64,000 bases of DNA from an uncultured Clostridia bacterium (GTDB lineage Bacteria; Bacillota; Clostridia; Oscillospirales; Ruminococcaceae). Location: contig CAMUJF010000002.1 of the NCBI GenBank assembly GCA_947089135.1, positions 118,506-182,505 of the forward strand, written 5' to 3'. Shown here piece after piece: positions 15,408 through 24,260 of this stretch. Each line of letters opens with the position of its first letter. Position 1 is the first letter of the stretch. The position numbers were made by a program, and so were the translations under genes. A model generated the notes under the pieces. It was given only the letters and a program-made list of their open reading frames with translations. It had not been told where the DNA came from and made no database searches.

Positions 15408-17180
15408 TTACTTGTAGAGAGGACCGTATGTACTGCAAGCCTTGTAGTCGGCGGCTTCAAGGTCTGCCGTTCCGAAAGACGACCAGGCGTGAGGACGGTA
15501 TATTTCCTCATCGGGAACATTGTGCATTGCAACGGGTATCCTCAGCATGGAGGCAAGAGTGATAAGGTCCTTACCCACATGACCGTATGTAAACGCGCCG
15601 TGGTTTGCGCCCCAGTTCGCCATTACCGAGTAAACGTCCCTGAAAGCGGATTTTTCGGGCATGAGATTGGGTACGAACCATGTGGTAGGCCATGTTTTGT
15701 CGGTGCGCTCGTCAAGGGGCTTGTGTATCTCGTCGGGCAGCACAACGGTGTAGCCCTCCGCAATCTGGAGTACCGGTCCTATGCCGTCAACAATATTCAC
15801 GCGTATCATTGTAACCGGCATTTCCGCCTGTGTGCGGAAGTGTGAGGAAAATCCGCCTCCCCTGAAATATCCTAAGTTTGCGGGACACCAGTCAACTTTT
15901 CCGAGAACAGCTTCAATGTCCTTGTCGGTCATGTCCCACCATTTTTTCATAAGGTGTACGCCGTTTTCGTCCTGCGCCATTCCCGTTCCGTCAAGAGCTG
16001 CCGCACCCGAATTGATAAGGTGGATAAATCCGTTTGCCGCCCTGCCTGTGGGCTTTATACCCGTAACGCGCTCAACCGCTTCGGGACTCCAGTACGTCCG
16101 CACGTCCGCAAAAACCGAAGCGGTTCCCGTAACCATAGTTCCCAGAAGCATAGCCGTGCCGTTGAGACCGTCGTTCTCGGTAGCAAAGGTAAGAGGCTGC
16201 TTTTTGCCGTTCCAGTCGAAGCTTGTGTTGAGGATAGCCTCGGTGAAGTCCGCGTTGGGAAGCCAGTCCGTCCACTGCCGCTGACCCTGGAAACCGCCCA
16301 TAACAGCGTTTCTGCCGTTTGCTTCTTCTTTCCAACCCATTTCGCGGAGCTTTTCGTTGCCAAGCATGATATCGCGTATTATAAGCGTCATCTTTACGGT
16401 AAATTCCCACTGCTGCTCCTTGGAAAGCAGCTTTTTGTTTCCGGGATTTGTTTCGGTGTTGATATCCATGCCTTCGGGACAGTGAGCTTTTGTCCATGCT
16501 AAAGCCTTTTCGTACTCCTCGTGATCGTAAATCTCAAGGTGAATGCGGCGGAGTATCTCGGTCATGTCCACCCATTCGGGACGGAGACCCAAATAATTCT
16601 GCATAAACATAGCGTCGCAGTAGGAGCCTGCGATACCCATGGCAACTCCGCCCACGTTAACGTAAGCCTTTGTCTTTATCCAGCCGACAGCTACGGCGCA
16701 GCGTGCGAAGCGGAGTATCTTTTCGGACACGTCGTCGGGGATAGAGGTATCGTCAGCGTCCTGAACGTCGTGACCGTAGATAGAGAATGCGGGCAGACCC
16801 CTCTGGGCGTGAGCGGACATAGCCGCCGCAAGATATACCGCTCCGGGACGTTCCGTGCCGTTAAAGCCCCATACAGCCTTTACGGTTGAGGGATTAAGGT
16901 CTATGGTTTCGGTAACGTAGCACCAGCATGGAGTTACCGAAAGGGTGGCGCAGACGTTTTGGGTGCTGAAAAATTCCTCGGCTTTGGCAGCCTCCGCACC
17001 GCCGCCGATAGTGAACGGAGTTACAGCGCACTCCACTGGCGTACCGTCGGGATAGCGGCAGTTAGCTTCGATAAGCTCCTTTGCGGCTTTCGCCATGTTC
17101 ATGGTCTGGACTTCAAGGGATTCGCGTATGCCGAACTGGCGTCCGTCGATAATGGGTCTGATACCAATTTTTGGATTCAT
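15408..17180 (-). CDS. fucI: L-fucose isomerase
   Basis: Converts L-fucose to L-fuculose (Mn-dependent, cytosolic). The 590-residue length and the sequence (IGIRPIIDGR start, VTPCWCYVTETIDLNP, WGFNGTERPGAVYLAAA, SIYGHDVQDADDTSIP, GGVAMGIAGSYCDAMF) match the FucI family closely from end to end. It is the last gene of a six-gene minus-strand operon whose other members supply the mutarotase, kinase and aldolase, so it acts in catabolism of L-fucose released from mucin or plant glycans. AAGGAG lies 9 nt before the ATG. Confidence 0.97.
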   Translation of the reverse strand: MNPKIGIRPIIDGRQFGIRESLEVQTMNMAKAAKELIEANCRYPDGTPVECAVTPFTIGGGAEAAKAEEFFSTQNVCATLSVTPCWCYVTETIDLNPSTVKAVWGFNGTERPGAVYLAAAMSAHAQRGLPAFSIYGHDVQDADDTSIPDDVSEKILRFARCAVAVGWIKTKAYVNVGGVAMGIAGSYCDAMFMQNYLGLRPEWVDMTEILRRIHLEIYDHEEYEKALAWTKAHCPEGMDINTETNPGNKKLLSKEQQWEFTVKMTLIIRDIMLGNEKLREMGWKEEANGRNAVMGGFQGQRQWTDWLPNADFTEAILNTSFDWNGKKQPLTFATENDGLNGTAMLLGTMVTGTASVFADVRTYWSPEAVERVTGIKPTGRAANGFIHLINSGAAALDGTGMAQDENGVHLMKKWWDMTDKDIEAVLGKVDWCPANLGYFRGGGFSSHFRTQAEMPVTMIRVNIVDGIGPVLQIAEGYTVVLPDEIHKPLDERTDKTWPTTWFVPNLMPEKSAFRDVYSVMANWGANHGAFTYGHVGKDLITLASMLRIPVAMHNVPDEEIYRPHAWSSFGTADLEAADYKACSTYGPLYK

Positions 17181-17230
17181 GATTATCTTCTCCTTTTTAA
17201 TTTGTTTAAAGCGAGATTTCTCACTTTGAG

Positions 17231-17602
17231 TTACTTATTTTCAAAATATATTCCCTTAAAACCCCATGTCATATTCTCTGCAAAGCTTGATGCATCATCC
17301 TTGGAATATTCTTTTAAAACAGGAAGTCCGCGTACACAATAACCTGCGTAATAGTACTGATCGCAGCCCTTACATCTTAACACGGATATTATTGTGTAAT
17401 GTACTTCCTCACAGCAATATTTGCCAAGTTCGGCAGGAAAACAGTTGCCCGCAAAAAGCTCCATTCTTGAATCGTCTATCATTTTCTGCAAGGCATTGTC
17501 ATCAAGAAAACCGGAACGTTCAAGATACTTTATGGCGTTTCGTTCAGAAATCATTTTACGTATTTCGCTGCACTTTTCACACTCGTTTTCATTTGTTGCC
17601 AT
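17231..17602 (-). CDS. Small cysteine-containing protein of unknown function
   Basis: A 123-residue protein with CEKCSE near the N-terminus, CCEEVH in the middle and a CKGCDQYY motif at about residue 78, so four or more cysteines could bind zinc. The C-terminus is rich in aromatic residues. I do not recognise the family. The chosen start ATG (17602) has GGGTG 8 nt upstream; a GTG at 17611 would overlap the fucK stop. Its place between fucK and fucI argues for a link to sugar use, but nothing in the sequence shows an enzymatic role. Codon use is more AT-rich than its neighbours. Confidence 0.65.
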   Translation of the reverse strand: MATNENECEKCSEIRKMISERNAIKYLERSGFLDDNALQKMIDDSRMELFAGNCFPAELGKYCCEEVHYTIISVLRCKGCDQYYYAGYCVRGLPVLKEYSKDDASSFAENMTWGFKGIYFENK

Positions 17603-17607
17603 AAAAA

Positions 17608-19083
17608 TCACACCCTAACGTTATACGTCTTGTAGCGTTCATACGCTTTTTCCCACTCTTCGGTATTTTCGGGCAAGAACGTCTTAACGCTGTTGGAAGC
17701 CGCGATTATCCGCCGCGCCGTTTTCAGGTCTGGGACAGCTCCGTCCGCGATAAGCTGAATGGCGATGTTTCCGTAAGCAGTGGCTTCAATGGGACCCGCG
17801 CAGACCGTGCAGTTACAGGCGTTCGCCGTCATTTGGCAGAGCAGACCGTCCTTTGCGCCGCCGCCTATAAGGTGGATAGTTCCGTACTCCTTGCCCGTAC
17901 ACTTGCGTATCTCATCAAAAGCCGTGCGGTACTTTAACGCAAGGCTCTCGTAAATGCACCGCATTATTTCTCCCTCTGTTTCGGGAACTTTCTGTTCCGT
18001 TTTTTGGCAGTACTCGCGCACTCTTTCTGGAATGTCCCCCTCCGGGACAAATTCGGGCGCATCGGGGTCTATAAAACACTTAAAGGGCTCAGCTGCAAGA
18101 GCAAGCTTTTCCAGATCGGCGTAGGAGAAATTTTTTTCCTCGCGCCCGAACTGGCGGCGGGACTCCTGAATAAGCCACAGCCCGATGATATTTTTCAGGA
18201 ACGTTGTTTTGCCGCCGTACCCTGTCTCATTGGTAATGTTAAGCTTTTCCGAAGTTTCGTTTATTATCGGTTCTGGGACTTCCGTGCCGAACAGCGACCA
18301 TGTACCGCAGGAAATGAAAATAAAGTCCTCGTCCTCCGTGGGGACAGCCGCGGCGGCGCATTGTGTATCGTGACCGCATACCGCGACTACCTTAGCGTGA
18401 GGAGCGTTCAGCTCGGCGCAGATATCCTCCCGAAGTCTGCCCACAACAGTACCCGACTGCACTATTTCCGTAAGCAGATTCTTCGGCAGCCGAAGCGCGT
18501 TCAGTACCGTTTCCGACCAGCTTTTGTTGACCGCGTTCATCATCTGCGTTGTGGAAGCGATAGAGACTTCCGTCCGCTTCACGCCTGTTAAAAAGTAATT
18601 GAACAGGTCGGGCATAAGCAGCAATGTCCGCACGTTTTTCAGCATATGGGGACGTTTCGTTTTCAGCGACAGGAGCTGAAAGACCGTGTTTATGTCCATA
18701 AACTGATTGCCCGTTATCTTGTAAAAGCGTTCCCTCGGAAACATTGTCAGAGCCTTTTCTGCCATGCCGATGTTCCGCCTGTCACGGTAGTGTACAGGAG
18801 CTTCAATAAGTGCGCCGTCCGCGTCTATCAAACCGAAATCCACGCCCCACGTGTCAACGCCGATGCTGTCAAAACCGCCTGCCAAAGCGGCTTTGGAAAT
18901 ACCCTGCTTCACCTCGTAAAAAAGGCGGTAAACGTCCCAGTAAAGGGTACCGTTTATTTTCACCGGGTTGTTTTCAAATCGGTGTATTTCCTCCAAAGTA
19001 ATTTTTTCACCGTCAAATTTCCCCAGCATGGCGCGTCCGCTTGAAGCTCCGAAATCAAAGGCAAGCACACGTTTTTCATTCAT
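17608..19083 (-). CDS. fucK: FGGY carbohydrate kinase (rhamnulokinase-like), probable L-fuculokinase
   Basis: A 491-residue FGGY kinase. The N-terminal ATPase lobe starts RVLAFDFGASSGRAM, GVDTWGVDFGLID is the substrate-side motif, VAVCGHDTQCAAAAVP and FISCGTWSLFGTE follow, and HLIGGGAKDGLLCQM is the C-terminal adenosine motif. By sequence it is nearest RhaB-type rhamnulokinases; the surrounding fucA, fucU and fucI genes say the substrate is L-fuculose, phosphorylated at O1. The Shine-Dalgarno AAAGGAGGTG is 28 nt from the ATG, but a perfect 8-bp hairpin fills the gap (see findings). No alternative in-frame start lies nearer. Confidence 0.9.
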   Translation of the reverse strand: MNEKRVLAFDFGASSGRAMLGKFDGEKITLEEIHRFENNPVKINGTLYWDVYRLFYEVKQGISKAALAGGFDSIGVDTWGVDFGLIDADGALIEAPVHYRDRRNIGMAEKALTMFPRERFYKITGNQFMDINTVFQLLSLKTKRPHMLKNVRTLLLMPDLFNYFLTGVKRTEVSIASTTQMMNAVNKSWSETVLNALRLPKNLLTEIVQSGTVVGRLREDICAELNAPHAKVVAVCGHDTQCAAAAVPTEDEDFIFISCGTWSLFGTEVPEPIINETSEKLNITNETGYGGKTTFLKNIIGLWLIQESRRQFGREEKNFSYADLEKLALAAEPFKCFIDPDAPEFVPEGDIPERVREYCQKTEQKVPETEGEIMRCIYESLALKYRTAFDEIRKCTGKEYGTIHLIGGGAKDGLLCQMTANACNCTVCAGPIEATAYGNIAIQLIADGAVPDLKTARRIIAASNSVKTFLPENTEEWEKAYERYKTYNVRV

Positions 19084-19090
19084 AATACTT

Positions 19091-19121
19091 GTATTCCCGA
19101 TAGGGAATACACACCTCCTTT
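19091..19121 (-). promoter_or_regulatory. fucK ribosome binding site with hairpin between SD and start codon
   Basis: On the mRNA, AAAGGAGGTG (19121-19112) is followed by a perfect hairpin GTATTCCC-TATC-GGGAATAC (19110-19091) and then 7 nt before AUG. Unfolded spacing is 28 nt; with the hairpin folded it is 8 nt, the normal optimum. Confidence 0.75.
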
Positions 19122-19162
19122 CGATGTTTTGAGTTTTGCGAAAGCAAGGCTCAAAACTCGCA

Positions 19163-19186
19163 GCCTGAAAAATTTATTTTTCAGGC
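19163..19186 (-). repeat. Inverted repeat across the fucU stop codon
   Basis: A perfect 11-bp inverted repeat, GCCTGAAAAAT/ATTTTTCAGGC, around the fucU stop codon. A second repeat, GTTTTGAG/CTCAAAAC, follows between fucU and fucK. These can fold as an intercistronic attenuator or processing structure. Confidence 0.6.
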
Positions 19187-19614
19187 ATTTTCACCACGCC
19201 CTTTTTCAGAATGATGTTCGCATAAATGGCTTCCTCGCCGGTTGCCACAACCGCATAGGCTTTTTTTGCCCGCTCGTAGAAGTCAAACCGTTCTATCATT
19301 TCTATCTTGCAGTTTTCGGGTTCGTACTTGTTTATAATGCTTTTATACTCGTCCCAAATGGTTGGTACTACAGGATCGCCCTTTACGACCTCCATGAGCA
19401 TGACAGGCTTTTCGGTGTATGTATCCAGCGGAAAGAACCGCATTACCGCATCAAGAAGCTCGGCAACGCCGTGTCCGTCACACCTTACCACGCGCTGACC
19501 GATAGTTTCCGCAGGAAAATTTCCGTCCGCAAGGACTATCTCGTCCCCGTGCCCCATTTCCATAAGTACCTTCAAAAGTTCGGGGGATAAAATTTTCGGT
19601 ATGTTTTTAAGCAT
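19174..19614 (-). CDS. fucU: L-fucose mutarotase (FucU/RbsD family)
   Basis: A 146-residue RbsD/FucU protein: LSPELLKVLMEMGHGDEIVLADGNFP at the start contains the conserved His and Asp of the family, followed by VRCDGHGVAELLDAV and a C-terminal YANIILKKGV. FucU interconverts alpha- and beta-fucose, supplying FucI with its preferred anomer. The start is the ATG at 19614, since AAGGAG is 8 nt upstream; the ATG at 19620 would leave only 2 nt. It lies 12 bp after the SDR gene. Confidence 0.93.
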   Translation of the reverse strand: MLKNIPKILSPELLKVLMEMGHGDEIVLADGNFPAETIGQRVVRCDGHGVAELLDAVMRFFPLDTYTEKPVMLMEVVKGDPVVPTIWDEYKSIINKYEPENCKIEMIERFDFYERAKKAYAVVATGEEAIYANIILKKGVVKMPEK

Positions 19615-19626
19615 GATCATCTCTCC

Positions 19627-20457
19627 TTAAAATGATGTTTTGACTGCTTTTTCCCGCCATATATCGGTATCCTCTTTAAGTCTTGTGCAGTAACTGTCGG
19701 CAGCGCCCACAGCGTCCGTACCTATCGCAAGGTGCAACGGAGGGTTTTCGCATTTCGCAATTTCGATTATCAGCTCAGCAAGCTTTTCGGGATCGCCCTG
19801 CTGCTCGTGTTTTCGGGCGTTTTCCACGAAAGCCGTTTGCCATCTGCTTTCATCGTAATCTTCAATATGTATATCGGGAGTCGTCCCCCATACGCCTTTG
19901 TCGTAAAATCCTGTTCGGAACAAGCCGGGGGCAGCGTTTGTGACCTTTATGCCGAACGGTTCGACTTCAAACGCCAGCGAAACGGAGAAGCCGGTTACCG
20001 CAAATTTTGACGTGTGATACGGAACAGGTCCTGCGCTGTATCCTGCGCCCGATGAAATGTTGATAATATGACCGCTTCGCTGTTTTCTCATAACGGGCAG
20101 AACTGCTCTTGTCACGCGCATAAGTCCGAAAAAGTTCACCTCGAATATTCTGCGGATAGTTTCTTCGCTTGTTTCTTCAAAATTTGTGATTGCTCCGAAG
20201 CCCGCGTTATTGACAAGCACGTCGATCCGTCCGAACTTTTGCACGACTTTGTTTACCGCTTCTGTATAGGCGTTTTCGTCGGGGTCTGAAACGTCCAGCG
20301 TGATATTAACGGCGTTGTTTTTGTACTGCTCTGGAATATCAAAGCCGTTTTCTTTTCTTGTAACGGCTGCTACATTATCTCCGTTTTTCAGCGCGGCGTT
20401 TGCAATTGCACAGCCTATACCCTTGCTTGCGCCTGTTATGAACCAAACTTTTTTCAT
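19627..20457 (-). CDS. Short-chain dehydrogenase/reductase
   Basis: A 276-residue classical SDR: cofactor loop TGASKGIG, NNAGFG, the catalytic Ser in ISSGAGYS and YHTSK as the YxxxK motif. The extended C-terminus ends DTDIWREKAVKTSF. NADP preference is suggested by the lack of an acidic residue at the end of beta strand 2. Being inside the fuc operon, it may oxidise or reduce a fucose-derived intermediate (for example lactaldehyde), but many close SDRs have no known substrate. It is flanked by 26 bp to fucA and 12 bp to fucU. Confidence 0.88.
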   Translation of the reverse strand: MKKVWFITGASKGIGCAIANAALKNGDNVAAVTRKENGFDIPEQYKNNAVNITLDVSDPDENAYTEAVNKVVQKFGRIDVLVNNAGFGAITNFEETSEETIRRIFEVNFFGLMRVTRAVLPVMRKQRSGHIINISSGAGYSAGPVPYHTSKFAVTGFSVSLAFEVEPFGIKVTNAAPGLFRTGFYDKGVWGTTPDIHIEDYDESRWQTAFVENARKHEQQGDPEKLAELIIEIAKCENPPLHLAIGTDAVGAADSYCTRLKEDTDIWREKAVKTSF

Positions 20458-20483
20458 TGCATTACCTCTTTATAACTAAATAT

Positions 20484-21173
20484 TTACTTGTCCCCATAAG
20501 GATACTTCTTATATCCGGGGTGCTTGCCAGTGACCTTGTAGTTCTCCCTCATGGAGCAGAGCCTGTCTATATTTTCGCGGGAAATTTCCCTCTCGCCGCC
20601 CAGCAGGTGAGCCGTAAGGGAAATTTTAGCAAAAAGCTCCAGCGTTTCCATGCGGTAGTAGGCAGTGAGCAGGTCTGCGCCAACGGTCAGCGCGCCGTGG
20701 TTCTGGAGAAGCATAACGTCGTGCTCCTTTAAGTAGGGCGTGATAGCTTCGGGTACTTCATATGTAGACGGCGTGCCGTAGGGCGTTACGGGAACGCTTC
20801 CCACCGCGATCACAGCCTCTATCATGGTGTAGCCGTCCAGAGCCTTGTTTGCCACCGCGTAGCCCGTAGCCGTAGGCGGGTGAGCGTGGACAACTCCTCC
20901 AACGTCGGGACGCTCCTCATAGCAGCGCAGGTGCATTTTTATCTCCGAGGACGGTCTGTAGCCCTCGTTTGCTTCGAGTACCTCGCCCTTTTCGTTTATT
21001 TTGACTATTTTGTCGGGAGTTATAAAGCTTTTGCTTATTCCCGTGGGCGTTGCAAAAAAAGTTCCGTCTCCAAGCCTTACGGAAACGTTTCCGTCGTTTG
21101 CGGCTACCCAGCCCAGCTGCCACATTTTATGGCACACGTCGCACATTTGCTCTTTTATTTCTGTTTCGTTCAT
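20484..21173 (-). CDS. fucA: L-fuculose-phosphate aldolase (class II aldolase/adducin family)
   Basis: Cleaves L-fuculose 1-phosphate to dihydroxyacetone phosphate and L-lactaldehyde. The 229-residue protein has the family's NDGNVSVR substrate-phosphate loop, PTGISKSF, SSEIKMHL, the zinc ligands in VVHAHPPTATGYA and the third-ligand segment LLQNHGALTVG. Its place at the head of the fuc operon supports fuculose phosphate rather than rhamnulose or ribulose phosphate as substrate. AAAGGAAGTTTCATT precedes the ATG. Confidence 0.93.
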   Translation of the reverse strand: MNETEIKEQMCDVCHKMWQLGWVAANDGNVSVRLGDGTFFATPTGISKSFITPDKIVKINEKGEVLEANEGYRPSSEIKMHLRCYEERPDVGGVVHAHPPTATGYAVANKALDGYTMIEAVIAVGSVPVTPYGTPSTYEVPEAITPYLKEHDVMLLQNHGALTVGADLLTAYYRMETLELFAKISLTAHLLGGEREISRENIDRLCSMRENYKVTGKHPGYKKYPYGDK

Positions 21174-21208
21174 AATGAAACTTCCTTTCTACAGTTGATT
21201 ATGTGTAT

Positions 21209-21237
21209 ATTATACAATGTTTTGCCAAATAAGTCCA
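21209..21237 (-). promoter_or_regulatory. Promoter of the fuc operon
   Basis: Minus strand TGGACT (21237-21232), 17 bp, TATAAT (21214-21209), 36 bp upstream of fucA. The 21174-21579 gap holds this and the divergent promoter at 21357, plus a 190-nt leader without recognised structure. Confidence 0.7.
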
Positions 21238-21356
21238 CCAAATTTTATATTTTAACAGAAAAATAAGACGCGGCGTTTTTGGTGATTATGCACAACCTTT
21301 TTGGACGCCGTTTGTTCATGGCTGTCACTGTATTCAGCGGAAAAGTCTTTTTTTAA

Positions 21357-21385
21357 TTGACACGGATTGACATTCGTGGTATAAT
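21357..21385 (+). promoter_or_regulatory. Consensus promoter of the solute-binding protein/HD-GYP operon
   Basis: TTGACA (21357-21362), 17 bp, TATAAT (21380-21385), TGG before the -10: every element at consensus. Confidence 0.92.
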
Positions 21386-21579
21386 ATTTATGTATTTGTA
21401 TAAAGTTTTTGTCTCGAAAGCCGCAGAAAATGCAGCAAAATTTTGATAAAAAGTAATATCCTCAGTATTAATATCCATACGGATATGCTATATGTTATAA
21501 ATACGGAAATTGTTTAAACAGTTTGACGCGGTATTGAAAATAACCTGAAATATTTGCTGAAAGGAATGTGAACCGCATT

Positions 21580-22839
21580 ATGAATAAATTCAAAGGCAAA
21601 GCTTTCGCCGCTGCTATTGCCGCAGCTTTTGCATTATCGGCTTCGGCGTTCTCCGGCTGCGGAAAGGCTCTGCCGGAGGTTACCATGTCAGTTTGGTGTC
21701 CTCATGAAAGCGTTGAGGCAGTTGAACAGATGATATCCGATTTTACAGAGCTGCACTCAGATAAGGCGGTTTTTCACATTACCGTAAGCGAGGAGGAAGA
21801 GCTGTCCTGCAAGGAGACTGTTCTTGCCAATCCCGCTGCAGCCGCTGATATCTACGCCTTTGCGGACGATCAGTTCCGCGAGCTCTATAATGCGGGAGCG
21901 CTTTTGGAGATAACCATGGACGCGGATACCGTCATTGCCGAAAACGGCGGAGCCGATAACGGAGCTATACGTTCCGCAACGGTTGACGGAAGGCTTTACG
22001 CATATCCCGTGACCGCAAGCAACGGATACTTTCTTTATTATAATTCGGCGTATTTGTCCGAGGAAGATGTAAAAAGCCTTGACAGGATATTGCAGGTCGC
22101 CGAAGAAACCGGCAAGAAATTTGCCATGGACTTTACAAGCGGCTGGTACATATACTCGTTCTTTAAGGGAGCGGGTCTGGACGTTTCGCTCAATGAAGAC
22201 GGTTTGACAAATTCCTGCGACTGGAATTCCGTAAGCGGCAAATACAAAGGCACAGACGTGGCGGAGGCAATGCTGAGGATCTCCGAAAACGGCGGATTTT
22301 TAAGCTGCGGCGACGAAGCCTTTGTAAGCGGCGCTGCCGACGGCTCGATAATCGCCGGCATAAACGGTACCTGGAACGCGGTAAACATAGAAGAAGCCTA
22401 CGGAGAAAATTACGCCGCGGCAAAGCTTCCCGAATACACCGTTGCGGGGGACAGCGTTCAGATGTGCAGTTTTGCGGGCTATAAGCTTATAGGCGTAAAT
22501 TCCGCTACCGAACAGCCGGAATGGTCTATGAGGCTTGCACAGTGGATCACCAATGAAGAAAACCAGACGACGCTTTTCAGACTCAGAGGAGAGGGTCCCT
22601 CAAACGTGAAGGCTGCTGCTTCGGAGGAAGTTCGCGCCGCCAAAGCGATAGCCGCGTTGGGAGAGCAGTCCGCATACGGATATCTCCAGAACGTCGGCGG
22701 GAACTTCTGGATACCCGCAAATGTTTTCGGTACGACAATAGCTGCGCGGAACCCCGACGGAACTGATCTGCAGGAGCTTCTCGATACGATGGTCGCAGGC
22801 ATCACAAGTCCTCCTGAGGACAGCGCCGACGCAGAATAA
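21580..22839 (+). CDS. Extracellular solute-binding lipoprotein (orphan)
   Basis: A 419-residue family 1 solute-binding protein. The lipoprotein signal has a basic start (MNKFKGK), an Ala-rich core and the lipobox ASAFSGC at about residue 24. The mature part begins with a TMSVWCPHESVEAVEQMISDF strand-helix and later has YNSAYL and WSMRLAQWITNEENQ, typical of sugar-binding proteins of ABC importers. No permease or ATPase gene is nearby; instead an HD-GYP sensor follows 21 bp later. It may therefore present a ligand to that sensor. The ATG at 21580 gives a normal signal peptide; a GTG four codons earlier is possible, and neither has ideal spacing from AAAGGA. Confidence 0.85.
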   Translation: MNKFKGKAFAAAIAAAFALSASAFSGCGKALPEVTMSVWCPHESVEAVEQMISDFTELHSDKAVFHITVSEEEELSCKETVLANPAAAADIYAFADDQFRELYNAGALLEITMDADTVIAENGGADNGAIRSATVDGRLYAYPVTASNGYFLYYNSAYLSEEDVKSLDRILQVAEETGKKFAMDFTSGWYIYSFFKGAGLDVSLNEDGLTNSCDWNSVSGKYKGTDVAEAMLRISENGGFLSCGDEAFVSGAADGSIIAGINGTWNAVNIEEAYGENYAAAKLPEYTVAGDSVQMCSFAGYKLIGVNSATEQPEWSMRLAQWITNEENQTTLFRLRGEGPSNVKAAASEEVRAAKAIAALGEQSAYGYLQNVGGNFWIPANVFGTTIAARNPDGTDLQELLDTMVAGITSPPEDSADAE

Positions 22840-22860
22840 ATTACGCCGGAGGTGTTTACC

Positions 22861-24228
22861 GTGAAAAATATTCCCTTAAAAATTTTTATAATGGTGCTGA
22901 TCTCCGGGATCGTGGGTGTTTCCGGAATGATCATGCTAAAAATCAATATCGGGAATCTTTCGGACGGTTATCGTGAAATTACCAGCGAATACTCCGAGAA
23001 CAAGCGGTATACACTTGAAATAAGGGCGCTGCTCTACAGGCATCAGGCGCTGGTCGCAAACCATACGGCGGCAGATTCGGAGGAAAAATATTCCGAGTAC
23101 GAAACGGCGGCGAAGAAGACGGAGAACAGTCTTTGCGATATGTTCGATGAGCTCGGCGGCAGAATGAAAAGCGGCGACAGAAGCGAAAAGGTCTATCATA
23201 AGGCGTATTCAAGCTTTATCAGTTATCTGCAGAATGCGGAAATCGCTTTCGGCTTCAGCAGAGAGGGAAGCAAGGCTACAGCGGATTACTACATAGTAAA
23301 CGTTATGGACGACTATGTGAAAAAGGTAAACGCAAATCTTGACGCGCTGGACGGCTATACCGAGGAGGAAATAGTTGCGGCGCAGAACGTGATGGACGGC
23401 CACATACGGTTTTCCACTGTAAGCGCGATAGTATGCATTTCGGCTATCGCAGCGTCCGTAACGGTATGTCTTGCGTTCTGCGTAAGGATAACTTCAAATC
23501 TTGAAAAGTACAAGGACGCTCTTGAAAAGGACGTGGAACGAAAAGCCGAAGCTCTGCGGGAACACAGCGAGAAAATGCTGCGGATACAGAACAATACTAT
23601 TATAGGTATGGCGAACCTTATCGAGAGCCGGGACGGAGACACGGGCGAACACGTCAAGCGCACAAGCAGATATGTGAATATGCTGGCTTTCGCGGCAAAG
23701 GAGTCGGGGTATTGCGCAGATATCCTTACGGACGGTTACATCGAGTTGCTGTCAAAGGCGGCGCCCATGCATGATATCGGAAAGATATCCGTTCCAGACA
23801 GCATTTTGCAGAAGCCCGGAAAGCTTACAGGAGACGAGTTTGAAAGCATAAAAAGCCATGCGGCTGAGGGCGGCAGGATCATACGCGACGTTATGAGCGG
23901 GATAGAGGAAAAGGACTACATCGACATTGCTGCGGACGTGGCTTCCTGCCACCATGAGAAGTGGGACGGTACGGGCTATCCTCTCGGTCTTTCGGGAGAA
24001 GATATACCTTTGTGCGCAAGGATAATGGCTATCGCGGACGTTTTCGACGCTCTTATTTCAAAAAGGTGCTACAAGTCTCCGATGCCTCTGGACGATGCTT
24101 TCGGGATCATAGAGGAGTCGGCAGGCACCCATTTCGATCCTACACTGGCAAGGCTTTTTCTCGGATTGAGAAAGGATATCGAAAACTATCTTAAAAATAC
24201 GGCGGCTGATGACAGCGCACTTTATTAA
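22861..24228 (+). CDS. Membrane HD-GYP phosphodiesterase with four-helix sensor domain
   Basis: A 455-residue membrane protein. The first transmembrane helix is at about residues 8-27. A mostly helical extracytoplasmic domain of about 150 residues resembles the 4HB_MCP sensor fold, and a second helix (around 180-205) and a coiled linker follow. The HD-GYP domain then shows EHVKRTSRY, the HD pair in MHDIGK and HHEKWDGTGYP. HD-GYP proteins hydrolyse cyclic di-GMP. Start: GTG at 22861, 8 nt after GGAGG; a GTG three codons earlier overlaps the Shine-Dalgarno. Operon order suggests that the solute-binding lipoprotein upstream feeds the sensor. Confidence 0.9.
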   Translation: MKNIPLKIFIMVLISGIVGVSGMIMLKINIGNLSDGYREITSEYSENKRYTLEIRALLYRHQALVANHTAADSEEKYSEYETAAKKTENSLCDMFDELGGRMKSGDRSEKVYHKAYSSFISYLQNAEIAFGFSREGSKATADYYIVNVMDDYVKKVNANLDALDGYTEEEIVAAQNVMDGHIRFSTVSAIVCISAIAASVTVCLAFCVRITSNLEKYKDALEKDVERKAEALREHSEKMLRIQNNTIIGMANLIESRDGDTGEHVKRTSRYVNMLAFAAKESGYCADILTDGYIELLSKAAPMHDIGKISVPDSILQKPGKLTGDEFESIKSHAAEGGRIIRDVMSGIEEKDYIDIAADVASCHHEKWDGTGYPLGLSGEDIPLCARIMAIADVFDALISKRCYKSPMPLDDAFGIIEESAGTHFDPTLARLFLGLRKDIENYLKNTAADDSALY

Positions 24229-24260
24229 GCGATGCCACTGCGGATAAGGAGGATTTTTGT

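Noticed and set aside
21386..21579. Possible cyclic di-GMP riboswitch in the leader of the solute-binding protein/HD-GYP operon
   Set aside because: The leader is long and the operon has an HD-GYP gene, but I could not find the conserved GEMM core or a terminator/antiterminator pair.
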